A DNA stretch of 64,000 nt, taken from the NCBI GenBank assembly GCA_004000515.1, contig CP034537.1:1426001-1490000 (forward strand), read 5' to 3'. The position numbers and the translations under genes are program-made. Every line of letters begins with the position of its first letter. Positions within the stretch are counted from its first letter, which is position 1. Below, piece after piece: positions 33,122-45,562 of this stretch. The notes below the pieces were generated by a model that searched no databases, was not told the DNA's origin, and saw only the letters and a program-made list of their open reading frames with translations. The DNA comes from Pseudomonas poae. Lineage in GTDB: Bacteria > Pseudomonadota > Gammaproteobacteria > Pseudomonadales > Pseudomonadaceae.

Positions 33122-34805
33122 ATGGATATTAAACGCACGATCCTGATCGTCGCCCTGGCAATCGTGTCCTACGTCATGGTTCTTAAGTGGAACCAGGACT
33201 ATGGCCAGGCTGCCCTGCCGACTCAGAATGTTGCTACCAACCAGGCTGCGCCGGCTATTCCGGACACCCCGCTGGGTAACAATGCGTCCGCGAGTGCCGA
33301 TGTTCCCAGCGCGAATGGCGAGACAAGCACCCCTTTAGAAACGCCAGTGGTCACCAACAAAGACCTCATCCACGTCAAAACGGATGTGCTCGACCTGGCT
33401 ATCGATCCACAAGGTGGTGATATCGCCCAGCTGAAGCTGCCGCTGTATCCACGTCGCCAAGACCACCCGGATGTTCCGTTCCAACTGTTCGATAACGGTG
33501 GTGAACGTACTTATCTGGCACAAAGTGGCTTGACCGGAACCAACGGTCCGGATGCTCGTGCTACCGGTCGTCCGGTTTATTCGACCGAACAGAAGACTTA
33601 TCAACTGGCTGATGGCCAGAACCAGTTGAACGTCGACCTGAAATTCAGTCACGACGGCGTCAATTACATCAAGCGTTTCAGCTTTACCCGCGGTTTGTAC
33701 GATTTGAAGGTCACTTACCTGATCGACAACGAAAGCGACAAGCCTTGGACCGGCAACCTGTTTGCCCAACTGAAGCGTGACAACAGCGCCGACCCTTCTT
33801 CCAGCACTGCCACCGGCACCGCGACTTACTTGGGCGCAGCCCTGTGGACAAGTAACGAGCCGTACAAAAAAGTGTCGATGAAAGATATCGACAAGGGCGC
33901 ACTGAAAGAAACCGTACAAGGTGGCTGGGTCGCCTGGTTGCAACACTACTTTGTGACCGCCTGGATCCCAAACAAGGGTGATGCCAACCTGGTTCAAACC
34001 CGCAAGGACAGCCAAGGCAACTACATCATTGGCTTCACTGGCCCGGCGTTGACCGTCGCTCCAGGTGCCAAGGCTGAAACCAGCGCTACCCTGTACGCTG
34101 GCCCGAAAAAGCCAGGCTGTGCTGAAAGAGTTGTCCCCAGGTCTGGAACTGACCGTGGATTACGGCATTCTTTGGTTCATTGCCCAGCCGATTTTCTGGC
34201 TGCTGCAACATATCCACAGCATTGTGGGTAACTGGGGCTTCTCGATCATCTTCCTGACCATGCTGATCAAAGGGATCTTCTTCCCTCTGTCGGCTGCCAG
34301 CTACAAGTCGATGGCGCGCATGCGTGCCGTTGCTCCGAAACTGGCCGCTCTGAAAGAGCAACATGGTGATGACCGGCAGAAAATGTCGCAGGCCATGATG
34401 GAGCTGTACAAGAAAGAGAAGATCAACCCGTTGGGTGGATGCTTGCCGATTCTCGTACAAATGCCTGTGTTCCTGTCGTTGTACTGGGTTCTCCTGGAAA
34501 GCGTGGAAATGCGCCAGGCGCCGTTCATGCTGTGGATAACTGACCTGTCGATCAAAGACCCGTTCTTTATCCTGCCGATCATCATGGGCGCGACCATGTT
34601 TATCCAGCAGCGTCTGAACCCGACTCCGCCGGACCCGATGCAGGCCAAGGTAATGAAAATGATGCCAATCATCTTCACCTTCTTCTTCTTGTGGTTCCCA
34701 GCTGGTCTGGTTCTGTACTGGGTAGTCAACAACGTGTTGTCGATCTCCCAACAGTGGTACATCACTCGTAAAATCGAAGCGGCTACCAAAAAAGCTGCGG
34801 CGTAA
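33122..34805 (+). CDS. yidC: Membrane protein insertase YidC (frameshifted)
   Basis: YidC inserts and folds inner-membrane proteins, including ATP synthase subunit c. It has an N-terminal membrane anchor ([16 protein letters not shown]), a large periplasmic P1 domain (about 60-340), then five core membrane segments. These contain [39 protein letters not shown] and [19 protein letters not shown]. The frame breaks in the A run 34106-34110, which seems one A too long; removing it gives [13 protein letters not shown] and 560 residues. Essential, so a sequence error. Confidence 0.95.
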
Positions 34806-34830
34806 TTTACTCTGTGGATAACCACTCAAG

Positions 34831-34852
34831 ACGCCCCCTAGTGGGGCGTTTT
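34831..34852 (+). terminator. Rho-independent terminator after yidC
   Basis: ACGCCCC, short loop, GGGGCGT then TTTT, directly after the yidC stop and before mnmE. Confidence 0.85.
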
Positions 34853-34884
34853 GCATTCCGTCACTTTTGTTCTGGAAACTGTTG

Positions 34885-36255
34885 ATGAGCGCTCCTCGTG
34901 AAACCATCGCTGCTGTCGCTACCGCTCAAGGTCGCGGTGGTGTCGGCATCGTTCGAATTTCCGGGCCGCTCGCCGGCATCGCCGCCAAGGCTATCAGTGG
35001 CCGGGAGTTGAAGCCTCGTTATGCCCATTACGGTCAGTTTCTAGATGCTGACGAAAGCGTCCTTGACGAAGGCTTGGCCATCTACTTCCCGGGCCCGAAT
35101 TCCTTTACGGGTGAAGATGTCCTGGAGTTGCAGGGCCACGGTGGCCCGGTCGTACTGGATATGTTGCTGCAGCGCTGCCTGCAATTGGGTTGCCGCCTGG
35201 CTCGGCCGGGGGAGTTCAGCGAACGCGCGTTCCTGAATGACAAGCTCGACCTGGCCCAAGCCGAAGCGATTGCGGATTTGATCGAAGCCAGTTCTGCACA
35301 GGCAGCGCGCAATGCATTGCGCTCATTGCAGGGGGCATTCTCCCTGCGTGTGCATAACCTGACCGAGCAATTGATCAGCTTGCGGATCTACGTCGAGGCG
35401 GCGATTGATTTCCCCGAGGAGGAAATCGACTTCCTTGCCGATGGCCACGTTTTGGCGATGCTGGATAAAGTCCGCGAAGAGTTATCCACAGTCCTGCGTG
35501 AAGCCGGGCAGGGCGCCCTGTTGCGTGATGGCATGACGGTGGTGATCGCTGGCCGACCCAATGCCGGTAAATCCAGCCTGCTCAATGCCCTAGCGGGACG
35601 CGAGGCAGCAATCGTGACCGAGATTGCCGGCACGACACGGGATATCCTGCGCGAACACATCCACATCGATGGCATGCCGCTGCACGTCGTCGATACCGCT
35701 GGCCTTCGGGATACCGATGACCAGGTGGAAAAAATCGGTGTGGAACGCGCGCTCAAGGCGATCGGCGAAGCGGATCGTGTATTGCTGGTGGTGGATGCCA
35801 CTGCACCTGAGGCGGTGGATCCGTTTGCACTGTGGCCAGAGTTCCTCGAACAACGTCCCGACCCGGCCAAAGTCACGTTGATCCGTAACAAAGCAGACCT
35901 GACGGGCGAGGCCATTGCACTGGAAACCAGCGCTGACGGGCATGTCACCATCAGCTTGAGCGCAAAATCGGCCGGCGATGGCCTGGAGTTGCTGCGCGAT
36001 CACCTAAAAGCCTGCATGGGCTACGAGCAGACCTCTGAAAGCAGCTTCAGCGCACGTCGCAGGCATCTGGAAGCGCTGCGACACGCCAGCGCAGCGTTGG
36101 AGCACGGACGCGCCCAGCTCACCTTGGCGGGGGCGGGTGAGCTGCTGGCCGAGGATCTACGCCAGGCGCAGCAACTGCTGGGAGAAATCACCGGCGCGTT
36201 TAGCTCCGATGACTTGCTGGGACGGATCTTCTCCAGTTTTTGTATCGGTAAATAA
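34885..36255 (+). CDS. mnmE: tRNA-modification GTPase MnmE
   Basis: MnmE works with MnmG to place the cmnm5 group on wobble U34 of tRNAs. The 456-residue protein has an N-terminal folate-binding domain ([20 protein letters not shown]). The G domain has P-loop [16 protein letters not shown] ([10 protein letters not shown]) and NKAD motifs, and the C-terminus FCIGK carries the catalytic Cys. The ATG at 34885 ([10 protein letters not shown]) is the family start; an in-frame ATG at 34867 adds six unrelated residues. Intact. Confidence 0.97.
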   Translation: MSAPRETIAAVATAQGRGGVGIVRISGPLAGIAAKAISGRELKPRYAHYGQFLDADESVLDEGLAIYFPGPNSFTGEDVLELQGHGGPVVLDMLLQRCLQLGCRLARPGEFSERAFLNDKLDLAQAEAIADLIEASSAQAARNALRSLQGAFSLRVHNLTEQLISLRIYVEAAIDFPEEEIDFLADGHVLAMLDKVREELSTVLREAGQGALLRDGMTVVIAGRPNAGKSSLLNALAGREAAIVTEIAGTTRDILREHIHIDGMPLHVVDTAGLRDTDDQVEKIGVERALKAIGEADRVLLVVDATAPEAVDPFALWPEFLEQRPDPAKVTLIRNKADLTGEAIALETSADGHVTISLSAKSAGDGLELLRDHLKACMGYEQTSESSFSARRRHLEALRHASAALEHGRAQLTLAGAGELLAEDLRQAQQLLGEITGAFSSDDLLGRIFSSFCIGK

Positions 36256-36803
36256 TTCCCTCGTTGTCCACAGACAGGCAATTCGCGCCTGTCTGTTTCT
36301 CCTTCTTCAGCGTTCCCCTCCCTTTATTTGACCCATCACCAACCCTGTGGAGGCCTTTACGTGGGCGCTATTCGACCCGCTGCGTCGATTTCTGTGGATT
36401 AAGCCCTGTGAATAACCACCCCTGTGCCCAGTTGATAACAGGGCTCGAAAACTGAGTACAAACCCACCTGTGGATAACCATCGGTTTAATCCACAGGCTT
36501 AAAGCACTTATCCAAGGGCCTTATTGGTACATGACCACAGACTTTTGAATCTCTGTACATTACGTAAATAAAGGCTTATAGCGATCTATCCACAGAAAGT
36601 AGGCTCAGTAGAAATAAACATAAAAACAAAGATTTAATAAATTTCTCTCTTTTAATTTCTATTGTCTGTGATTCATCCACAGCTGGTTAAATTTTGTGCA
36701 AAGGGTTCTTTAGGAAGGGCTAAGTCCCTATACTTGCCGCCAAAGCTCTAAATCTCTTTCAACAGACAATTCCTGATTACCTACATAAGCAGGCACGAGG
36801 TGC
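36256..36803. other. Second DnaA-box-rich, AT-rich gap (origin-like) between mnmE and mnmG
   Basis: This 548 bp stretch has no gene. It holds one exact DnaA box (36469-36477) and several one- or two-mismatch boxes (36393 TGTGGATTA, 36407 TGTGAATAA, 36508 TTATCCAAG, 36586 CTATCCACA, 36673 TCATCCACA). An AT-rich run at about 36597-36668 echoes the oriC layout. A TATACT -10-like hexamer at 36729-36734 probably belongs to the mnmG promoter, with a weak -35. E. coli oriC lies beside mnmG, and pseudomonads are reported to carry a second autonomously replicating segment. Activity here is inferred. Confidence 0.6.
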
Positions 36804-38699
36804 GTGGTGGATTTCCCTTCCCGTTTTGAAGTGATCGTCATCGGCGGCGGTCATGCCGGTACCGAGGCAGCACTGGCGTCAGCACGCATGGGCGTAAAAA
36901 CCCTATTGCTGACGCACAACGTGGAAACCCTCGGTGCCATGAGTTGCAACCCTGCCATAGGTGGGATTGGCAAAAGCCATCTGGTCAAGGAAATCGACGC
37001 CCTTGGCGGCGTAATGGCCATGGCTACCGATAAGGGTGGTATTCAATTTCGCGTGCTTAACAGCCGCAAAGGCCCTGCAGTACGCGCTACTCGGGCACAA
37101 GCTGATCGCATCCTGTACAAAGCCGCGGTACGCGAAACCCTGGAAAACCAGCCGAACCTGTGGATATTTCAACAAGCAGCGGATGACCTGATCGTCGAGC
37201 AAGACCAGGTGCGCGGTGTTGTCACTCAAATGGGCCTGCGTTTCTTCGCAGAATCCGTGGTGTTGACCACCGGTACGTTCCTCGGCGGACTTATCCACAT
37301 CGGTATGCAGAACTATTCTGGTGGCCGCGCCGGTGATCCACCGTCGATTGCCCTGGCAAAACGCCTGCGTGAATTGCCGCTACGCGTCGGTCGTCTGAAA
37401 ACCGGGACCCCGCCGCGTATTGATGGGCGTTCTGTGGACTTTTCGATGATGACCGAACAAGCCGGTGATACACCGATCCCGGTGATGTCGTTCATGGGCT
37501 CCAAAGAGCAGCACCCGAAACAGGTGAGCTGCTGGATTACCCACACCAATGCGCGCACCCACGAAATCATTGCCGCGAACCTCGATCGTTCGCCGATGTA
37601 TTCCGGGGTAATCGAAGGGATTGGCCCGCGTTATTGCCCATCGATTGAAGACAAGATCCACCGCTTTGCCGACAAGGAAAGCCACCAGGTCTTCATCGAG
37701 CCCGAAGGCTTGACCACTCACGAGTTGTACCCGAACGGGATTTCCACTTCGTTGCCGTTCGACGTACAAATCCAGATCGTGCAATCGATTCGCGGCATGG
37801 AAAACGCGCACATCGTGCGTCCTGGCTACGCCATCGAGTACGACTACTTTGACCCGCGTGACTTGAAGTACAGCCTGGAAACCAAAGTGATCGGCGGCCT
37901 GTTCTTTGCCGGGCAAATCAACGGCACCACCGGTTATGAAGAAGCCGGCGCCCAAGGTTTGCTGGCAGGGACCAACGCTGCATTGCGTGCACAGGGCAAG
38001 GACAGCTGGTGCCCGCGTCGCGATGAGGCGTACATCGGGGTATTGGTCGATGACCTGATTACCTTGGGCACCCAGGAACCTTACCGGATGTTCACTTCCC
38101 GGGCGGAATACCGCCTGATCCTGCGTGAAGACAACGCCGACCTGCGGCTGACCGAAAAAGGTCGCGAGCTGGGCTTGGTCGATGACGCGCGCTGGGAAGC
38201 CTTCTGCAAAAAACGCGAAAGCATCGCGTTGGAAGAACAGCGCCTGAAAAGCACCTGGGTTCGCCCAGGTACCGAGCAGGGCGACGCAATCGCCGAAAAA
38301 TTCGGCACGCCGCTGACGCACGAGTACAACTTGCTCAACCTGCTGTCCCGTCCGGAAATCGACTACGCTGGTCTGGTCGAAGTAACCGGGCATGGCGCAG
38401 AAGATCCACAGGTCGCCGAGCAGGTCGAAATCAAGACCAAGTACGCCGGTTACATTGACCGCCAGCAGGACGAGATCGCTCGCCTGCGCGCCAGTGAAGA
38501 CACCAAGCTGCCTGTGGATATCGACTACACCGGGATTTCCGGGCTGTCGAAAGAAATTCAAAGCAAGCTGGGGATAACTCGCCCGGAAACATTAGGCCAG
38601 GCTTCACGTATCCCCGGCGTCACCCCAGCAGCCATTTCGCTGTTGATGATCCATTTGAAAAAACGCGGCGCGGGCCGTCAGTTGGAGCAAAGCGCTTGA
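36804..38699 (+). CDS. mnmG: tRNA uridine-5-carboxymethylaminomethyl modification enzyme MnmG
   Basis: MnmG (GidA) is the FAD-dependent partner of MnmE. The 631-residue protein has the FAD-binding [21 protein letters not shown], conserved [20 protein letters not shown] and RLKTGTPPR blocks, and [20 protein letters not shown]. It starts at GTG 36804 (or the tandem GTG at 36807). The stop overlaps the rsmG TTG start. Intact. Confidence 0.96.
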   Translation: MVDFPSRFEVIVIGGGHAGTEAALASARMGVKTLLLTHNVETLGAMSCNPAIGGIGKSHLVKEIDALGGVMAMATDKGGIQFRVLNSRKGPAVRATRAQADRILYKAAVRETLENQPNLWIFQQAADDLIVEQDQVRGVVTQMGLRFFAESVVLTTGTFLGGLIHIGMQNYSGGRAGDPPSIALAKRLRELPLRVGRLKTGTPPRIDGRSVDFSMMTEQAGDTPIPVMSFMGSKEQHPKQVSCWITHTNARTHEIIAANLDRSPMYSGVIEGIGPRYCPSIEDKIHRFADKESHQVFIEPEGLTTHELYPNGISTSLPFDVQIQIVQSIRGMENAHIVRPGYAIEYDYFDPRDLKYSLETKVIGGLFFAGQINGTTGYEEAGAQGLLAGTNAALRAQGKDSWCPRRDEAYIGVLVDDLITLGTQEPYRMFTSRAEYRLILREDNADLRLTEKGRELGLVDDARWEAFCKKRESIALEEQRLKSTWVRPGTEQGDAIAEKFGTPLTHEYNLLNLLSRPEIDYAGLVEVTGHGAEDPQVAEQVEIKTKYAGYIDRQQDEIARLRASEDTKLPVDIDYTGISGLSKEIQSKLGITRPETLGQASRIPGVTPAAISLLMIHLKKRGAGRQLEQSA

Positions 38700-39340
38700 G
38701 TTCGTTGGTCACCTCGCAACACGCCGAAGAGTTATCCACAGGTGCGCGCCAGTTGGGCGTCGACCTGACCCCGGCCCAGCACGAATTGCTGCTGGGCTAC
38801 CTGGCCCTGTTGATCAAGTGGAACAAGGCTTACAACCTGACCGCAGTGCGCGATCCCAACGAAATGGTTTCTCGCCACTTGCTCGATAGCTTGAGCGTGA
38901 TGCCGTTTATCGAAAACGGTCGCTGGCTCGACGTGGGCAGCGGCGGTGGCATGCCGGGCATTCCACTGGCCATCTTGTTTCCAGAGTCCCAAGTGACCTG
39001 CCTGGACAGCAACGGCAAGAAAACCCGCTTCCTGACCCAGGTCAAACTCGAACTCAAGCTGGATAACCTGCAAGTTATCCACAGTCGCGTAGAAGCCTTC
39101 ACGCCTGAGCAGCCCTTCAATGGAATTGTTTCCCGGGCGTTCAGCAGCATGGAGAACTTCAGCAACTGGACTCGCCACCTCGGCTACCGTGATACCCGCT
39201 GGCTGGCAATGAAGGGCGTCCATCCAAGCGACGAGCTGTTAGCATTGCCGGCAGACTTCCACCTCGATAGCGAACACGCCTTGGCCGTACCTGGTTGCCA
39301 AGGCCAACGCCATCTGCTGATACTGCGCCGCACGGCATGA
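38696..39340 (+). CDS. rsmG: 16S rRNA (guanine-527-N7)-methyltransferase
   Basis: RsmG (GidB) methylates G527 of 16S rRNA; its loss gives low-level streptomycin resistance. The 214-residue protein has [17 protein letters not shown], the SAM motif [16 protein letters not shown] and the [10 protein letters not shown] block. The start is a TTG overlapping the mnmG stop (TTGA), giving [13 protein letters not shown]. Intact. Confidence 0.95.
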   Translation: MSSLVTSQHAEELSTGARQLGVDLTPAQHELLLGYLALLIKWNKAYNLTAVRDPNEMVSRHLLDSLSVMPFIENGRWLDVGSGGGMPGIPLAILFPESQVTCLDSNGKKTRFLTQVKLELKLDNLQVIHSRVEAFTPEQPFNGIVSRAFSSMENFSNWTRHLGYRDTRWLAMKGVHPSDELLALPADFHLDSEHALAVPGCQGQRHLLILRRTA

Positions 39341-39358
39341 TTGGGAACACAAGCAAGA

Positions 39359-40158
39359 ATGGCTAAGGTATTCGCGATAGCGAACCAAAAAAGGTGGCGT
39401 GGGCAAAACCACCACCTGCATCAACCTCGCAGCATCCCTGGTCGCCACCAAGCGTCGGGTGCTGTTGATCGATCTCGATCCACAGGGCAACGCCACCATG
39501 GGTAGCGGTGTGGATAAATACGGCCTGGAAAACTCGGTCTACGACTTGCTGATTGGCGAGTGCGACCTGGCGCAGGCCATGCACTTTTCCGAACATGGCG
39601 GTTATCAACTGCTGCCGGCCAACCGCGATTTGACCGCGGCGGAAGTGGTGCTGCTGGAAATGCAGATGAAAGAAAGCCGTCTGCGTAGCGCCTTGGCGCC
39701 GATCCGCGAAAAACTACGATTACATCCTGATCGACTGCCCACCGTCATTGTCGATGCTGACACTGAACGCGTTGGTGGCAGCCGACGGGGTGATTATCCC
39801 CATGCAGTGCGAGTACTACGCATTGGAAGGGTTGAGTGACCTTGTGGATAACATCAAGCGTATTGCCGAGTTGCTCAATCCCAACCTGCAGATCGAAGGC
39901 CTGCTGCGGACCATGTTTGATCCGCGCCTGAGCCTGATGAACGATGTGTCCGCGCAGCTCAAGGAACACTTTGGCGATCAGCTTTACGACACAGTGATCC
40001 CGCGCAACATCCGTTTGGCCGAAGCGCCAAGCTACGGCATGCCTGCGCTGGCCTACGATAAAGCTTCGCGTGGCGCCATTGCCTACTTGGCCCTGGCCGG
40101 CGAGATGGTTCGTCGCCAACGCCGCAATTCACGCACCGCTGCCGCCCAGCCAACTTAA
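39359..40158 (+). CDS. parA: Chromosome-partitioning ATPase ParA/Soj (two frame breaks)
   Basis: ParA is a deviant Walker ATPase that moves ParB-parS complexes. It starts MAKVFAIANQKGGVGKTTTC (Walker A) and continues LLIDLDPQGNATMGSG and DYILIDCPPSLS. The A runs at 39387-39392 and 39709-39713 each seem one base too long; removing both gives 265 residues in one frame. The parAB pair lies about 8 kb from oriC and can act on the parS sites at 25455, 28008 and 28638. Confidence 0.93.
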
Positions 40159-40167
40159 GGAATCCCC

Positions 40168-41040
40168 ATGGCCGTCAAGAAACGAGGTCTCGGACGTGGA
40201 CTGGATGCACTGCTGAGTGGTCCGACTGTCACGTCGCTTGAAGAACAAGCGGTGCAGGCCGACGAGCGCGAGCTGCAACACCTGCCCCTGGACTTGATCC
40301 AGCGCGGTAAATACCAGCCTCGCCGGGACATGGACCCCCAGGCGCTGGAGGAGTTGGCCAATTCGATCAAGGCCCAGGGCGTAATGCAGCCGATCGTGGT
40401 ACGCCCGATCGGCGGAGGACGCTTTGAAATCATCGCCGGTGAACGCCGCTGGCGCGCCAGCCAGCAGGCCGGCAAGGAAACCATCCCGGCGATGGTGCGC
40501 GATGTACCGGATGAAACCGCCATCGCCATGGCGTTGATCGAGAACATCCAGCGTGAAGACCTCAACCCGATCGAAGAAGCGATTGCCCTGCAGCGCTTGC
40601 AGCAGGAATTCCAGCTGACCCAGCAACAGGTGGCCGAGGCTGTGGGTAAATCCCGCGTGACCGTGTCTAACCTGCTGCGCCTGATCGCATTGCCGGAAGT
40701 CATCAAGACCATGTTGTCCCACGGCGACCTCGAAATGGGTCACGCCCGTGCTTTGCTCGGTTTGCCGGAAAATCAACAGGTTGAAGGGGCGCGACACGTT
40801 GTCGCACGGGGTCTTACTGTTCGCCAGACCGAGGCCCTGGTTCGCCAGTGGCTCAGCGGTAAACCTGCACCGGTCGAAACAGCCAAACCTGATCCGGATA
40901 TCGCCCGTCTCGAGCAGCGCCTGGCCGAGCGCCTGGGCTCTGCGGTGCAGATTCGCCACGGCAAGAAAGGCAAAGGCCAATTGGTCATCGGATATAACTC
41001 CCTTGACGAGCTCCAGGGCGTCCTTGCCCACATCCGCTGA
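40168..41040 (+). CDS. parB: Chromosome-partitioning protein ParB/Spo0J
   Basis: ParB is a CTP-dependent clamp that loads at parS. The 290-residue protein has the KKRGLGRGLDALLS start, the ParB N-terminal box YQPRRDMDPQALEELANSI, the CTP-binding GERRWRAS, an HTH (LTQQQVAEAVGKSRVTVSN) and a C-terminal dimerisation domain. It follows parA by 9 bp. Intact. Confidence 0.97.
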   Translation: MAVKKRGLGRGLDALLSGPTVTSLEEQAVQADERELQHLPLDLIQRGKYQPRRDMDPQALEELANSIKAQGVMQPIVVRPIGGGRFEIIAGERRWRASQQAGKETIPAMVRDVPDETAIAMALIENIQREDLNPIEEAIALQRLQQEFQLTQQQVAEAVGKSRVTVSNLLRLIALPEVIKTMLSHGDLEMGHARALLGLPENQQVEGARHVVARGLTVRQTEALVRQWLSGKPAPVETAKPDPDIARLEQRLAERLGSAVQIRHGKKGKGQLVIGYNSLDELQGVLAHIR

Positions 41041-41085
41041 AACATTTGCTTATGTAGCGCGTGATCGGAAATCACTACCCGGCAG

Positions 41086-41114
41086 TTGAATAGGGGCAGA
41101 ACCGCCCCTATACT
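41086..41114 (+). promoter_or_regulatory. Sigma-70 promoter of the atp operon, with dyad in the spacer
   Basis: TTGAAT (41086-41091), a 17 bp spacer and TATACT (41109-41114) form a near-consensus promoter about 75 bp before atpI. A perfect dyad TAGGGGC-N6-GCCCCTA (41091-41110) runs from the last base of the -35 to the first two bases of the -10. It could be an operator or a weak terminator for parB. Confidence 0.7.
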
Positions 41115-41188
41115 CTGCGCGCATTTTGTCGGCACAAATTATGCCAAGTTATTGATTTCCGGCAGCCGACCATTGAGGAGCAAGAGTG

Positions 41189-42482
<1,294 letters not shown>

Positions 42483-42506
42483 GACCAGTCTCGACTAGTC
42501 TGATGT

Positions 42507-42528
42507 CCTTCCCGGTAACACGGGAAGG
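42507..42528 (+). other. Intercistronic hairpin between atpB and atpE
   Basis: CCTTCCCG, loop GTAACA, CGGGAAGG. A perfect 8 bp stem without a T run in the gap before atpE, whose product is needed in about tenfold excess. It may stabilise or attenuate mRNA. Confidence 0.6.
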
Positions 42529-42600
42529 TGGCCCAACAGGGCTATGAAACGATTTGTTTTACCGCTTTAAAATCTAAAAAACCTAAACCATACGACGTAA

Positions 42601-42871
<271 letters not shown>

Positions 42872-42873
<2 letters not shown>

Positions 42874-42894
42874 TCACTCGTTTTTCGAGTGATT
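42872..42894 (+). other. Intercistronic hairpin between atpE and atpF
   Basis: AATCACTCG, loop TTTTT, CGAGTGATT: a perfect 9 bp stem overlapping the atpE stop codon. It probably shields the upstream atpE mRNA or limits read-through to atpF. Confidence 0.6.
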
Positions 42895-42928
42895 GGTGTG
42901 TTGTGCAACGAACGAGCGAGGTATTGGC

Positions 42929-43399
42929 GTGAACATTAATGCAACCATTATTGGTCAGTCCTTAGCGTTCTTGATTTTTGTCGTTTTCTGCATGAAGTTC
43001 GTATGGCCTCCGGTCATCGCAGCTCTGCACGAACGTCAGAAGAAGATCGCGGATGGACTGGACGCTGCAGCACGAGCAGCTCGCGACCTGGAGTTGGCCC
43101 AAGATAAAGCGGGTCAACAACTGCGCGAAGCGAAAGCTCAGGCAGCCGAAATCATTGAGCAAGCCAAGAAACGCGGTAACCAGATTGTTGAAGAGGCTGT
43201 TGAAAAAGCCCGTATCGACGCTGACCGTGTGAAGGTTCAGGCTCAGGCCGAGATCGAGCAGGAACTGAATGGTGTCAAAGATGCGCTGCGTGCCCAATTG
43301 GGTGCTCTGGCCGTCGGCGGTGCTGAGAAGATCCTGGGTGCCACAATCGATCAAAACGCGCACGCGGAGCTGGTTAACAAACTGGCTGCTGAAATTTAA
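42929..43399 (+). CDS. atpF: ATP synthase F0 subunit b
   Basis: Subunit b is the peripheral stalk. The 156-residue protein has one N-terminal membrane helix ([20 protein letters not shown]) and a long charged coiled coil. The GTG at 42929 ([10 protein letters not shown]) is the family start; in-frame upstream codons add unrelated residues. Intact. Confidence 0.95.
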   Translation: MNINATIIGQSLAFLIFVVFCMKFVWPPVIAALHERQKKIADGLDAAARAARDLELAQDKAGQQLREAKAQAAEIIEQAKKRGNQIVEEAVEKARIDADRVKVQAQAEIEQELNGVKDALRAQLGALAVGGAEKILGATIDQNAHAELVNKLAAEI

Positions 43400-43411
43400 G
43401 CGAGGGCGATC

Positions 43412-43947
43412 ATGGCAGAATTGACCACGTTGGCCCGACCTTACGCTAAGGCAGCCTTCGAGCACGCCCAGGCCCACCAGCAGCTGGCCTCTTGGTCAGC
43501 CATGCTCGGCCTGGCTGCAGCAGTGTCGCAAGACGACACCATGCAGCGCGTGCTCAAGGCCCCGCGACTGACGAGCGCAGACAAGGCCGCCACTTTTATT
43601 GAAGTGTGCGGCGACAAGTTTGATGTGAAAGTGCAGAACTTCATCCACGTCGTTGCCGAAAACGACCGTCTCCTGCTTCTGCCGGAGATCGCCGCTCAGT
43701 TCGACCTGTACAAGGCCGAGCAAGAGAAGTCGGTAGACGTTGAAGTGACTAGTGCTTTCGCATTGGACCAAGAACAGCAAGACAAACTCGCCAAGGTTCT
43801 CAGTGCACGACTCGACCGGGAAGTGCGCCTGCAAGTTGCGGAAGACAAGTCCCTCATTGGGGCATTGTCATTCGCGCCGGCGACCTGGTTATCGATGGCT
43901 CGATTCGCGGCAAACTCGCGAATCTTGCCGAAGCATTGAAATCTTGA
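43412..43947 (+). CDS. atpH: ATP synthase F1 subunit delta (frameshifted)
   Basis: Delta joins the peripheral stalk to F1. It starts [19 protein letters not shown]. The frame breaks in the G run 43859-43862 (one G short); repair gives the family end [21 protein letters not shown] and 178 residues with the stop at 43945-43947. Essential operon, so a sequence error. Confidence 0.94.
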
Positions 43948-43968
43948 GTTTGAAGGGGCAGCAGAGCA

Positions 43969-45512
43969 ATGCAGCAACTCAATCCTTCCGAAATAAGTGA
44001 AATTATCAAGGGCCGCATCGACAAGCTCGATGTGACCTCCCAAGCCCGTAACGAAGGCACTGTCGTCAGCGTATCTGACGGTATCGTGCGGATTCACGGT
44101 CTGGCCGACGTAATGTCCGGCGAGATGATCGAGTTTCCGGGCGGCGTCTTCGGTATGGCCCTCAACCTGGAGCAGGACTCCGTAGGTGCCGTTATCCTGG
44201 GCGCATACCAGTCTCTGGCTGAAGGCATGAGCGCCAAGTGCACCGGCCGCATCCTCGAAGTTCCGGTTGGTAAGGAACTGCTGGGTCGCGTAGTCGACGC
44301 ACTGGGTAACCCTGTTGACGGCAAAGGTCCACTGGGCAACACCGAGACCGACGCGGTCGAGAAAGTTGCTCCAGGCGTGATCTGGCGTAAGTCGGTAGAC
44401 CAGCCTGTACAGACTGGCTACAAGGCTGTCGATGCCATGATCCCTGTCGGCCGTGGCCAGCGTGAGCTGATCATCGGCGACCGTCAGATCGGTAAAACCG
44501 CTCTGGCCATCGACGCGATCATCAACCAGAAAGACAGCGGCATTTTCTGCGTCTACGTAGCCATCGGTCAGAAACAATCGACCATCGCCAACGTGGTTCG
44601 CAAGCTGGAAGAAAACGGCGCACTGAAAAACACGATCATCGTGGCTGCCAGTGCTTCCGAATCGCCTGCGCTGCAGTACCTGGCTCCTTACGCCGGTTGC
44701 ACCATGGGTGAATTCTTCCGCGACCGCGGTGAAGACGCGCTGATCGTTTATGACGATCTGTCCAAGCAAGCAGTGGCTTACCGCCAGATTTCCCTGCTGC
44801 TGCGCCGTCCACCAGGCCGTGAAGCATACCCAGGTGACGTGTTCTATCTCCACTCCGTCTGCTGGAGCGCGCATCCCGCGTTTCTGAAGAGTACGTAGAG
44901 AAGTTCACCAACGGCGCAGTGACCGGCAAAACCGGTTCCCTGACCGCACTGCCGATCATCGAAACCCAGGCTGGCGACGTTTCCGCGTTCGTTCCGACCA
45001 ACGTGATTTCCATCACCGACGGTCAGATCTTCCTGGAATCGGCCATGTTCAACTCGGGCATCCGCCCTGCAGTGAACGCCGGTGTTTCGGTATCCCGTGT
45101 GGGTGGTGCCGCTCAGACCAAGATCATCAAGAAGCTCTCCGGTGGTATCCGTACCGCTCTGGCTCAGTACCGTGAACTGGCGGCATTCGCCCAGTTCGCT
45201 TCTGATCTGGACGAAGCGACCCGTAAGCAACTTGAGCATGGTCAGCGCGTTACCGAGCTGATGAAGCAGAAGCAATACGCCCCAATGTCGATCGCTGACA
45301 TGGCGTTGTCGCTGTATGCCGCTGAGCGTGGGTTCCTGACTGACGTCGAAATCACCAAGGTTGGCAGCTTTGAACAAGCGCTGATTGCTTACTTCAACCG
45401 CGATCATGCCGACTTGTTGGCCAAGATCAACGTGAAGGGTGACTTCAATGACGAGATCGACGCTGGCCTGAAAGCCGGTATCGAGAAGTTCAAGGCCACC
45501 CAAACCTGGTAA
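43969..45512 (+). CDS. atpA: ATP synthase F1 subunit alpha (frameshifted)
   Basis: Alpha is the non-catalytic nucleotide-binding subunit. It starts [17 protein letters not shown]; the P-loop is [13 protein letters not shown] and the signature region contains [14 protein letters not shown]. The frame breaks at 44855-44856 (CC, probably CCC); repair gives [19 protein letters not shown] and 514 residues. Confidence 0.96.
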
Positions 45513-45518
45513 GCCGCA

Positions 45519-45540
45519 GCGGGAGCCGCAAGGCTCCCGC
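45519..45540 (+). other. Intercistronic GNRA-loop hairpin between atpA and atpG
   Basis: GCGGGAGCC, loop GCAA, GGCTCCCGC. A perfect 9 bp GC-rich stem with a GNRA tetraloop and no T run, in the gap before atpG. Likely an mRNA-stability or translation-spacing element. Confidence 0.65.
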
Positions 45541-45562
45541 TTGCTAACCTGATAGGTGTTAC

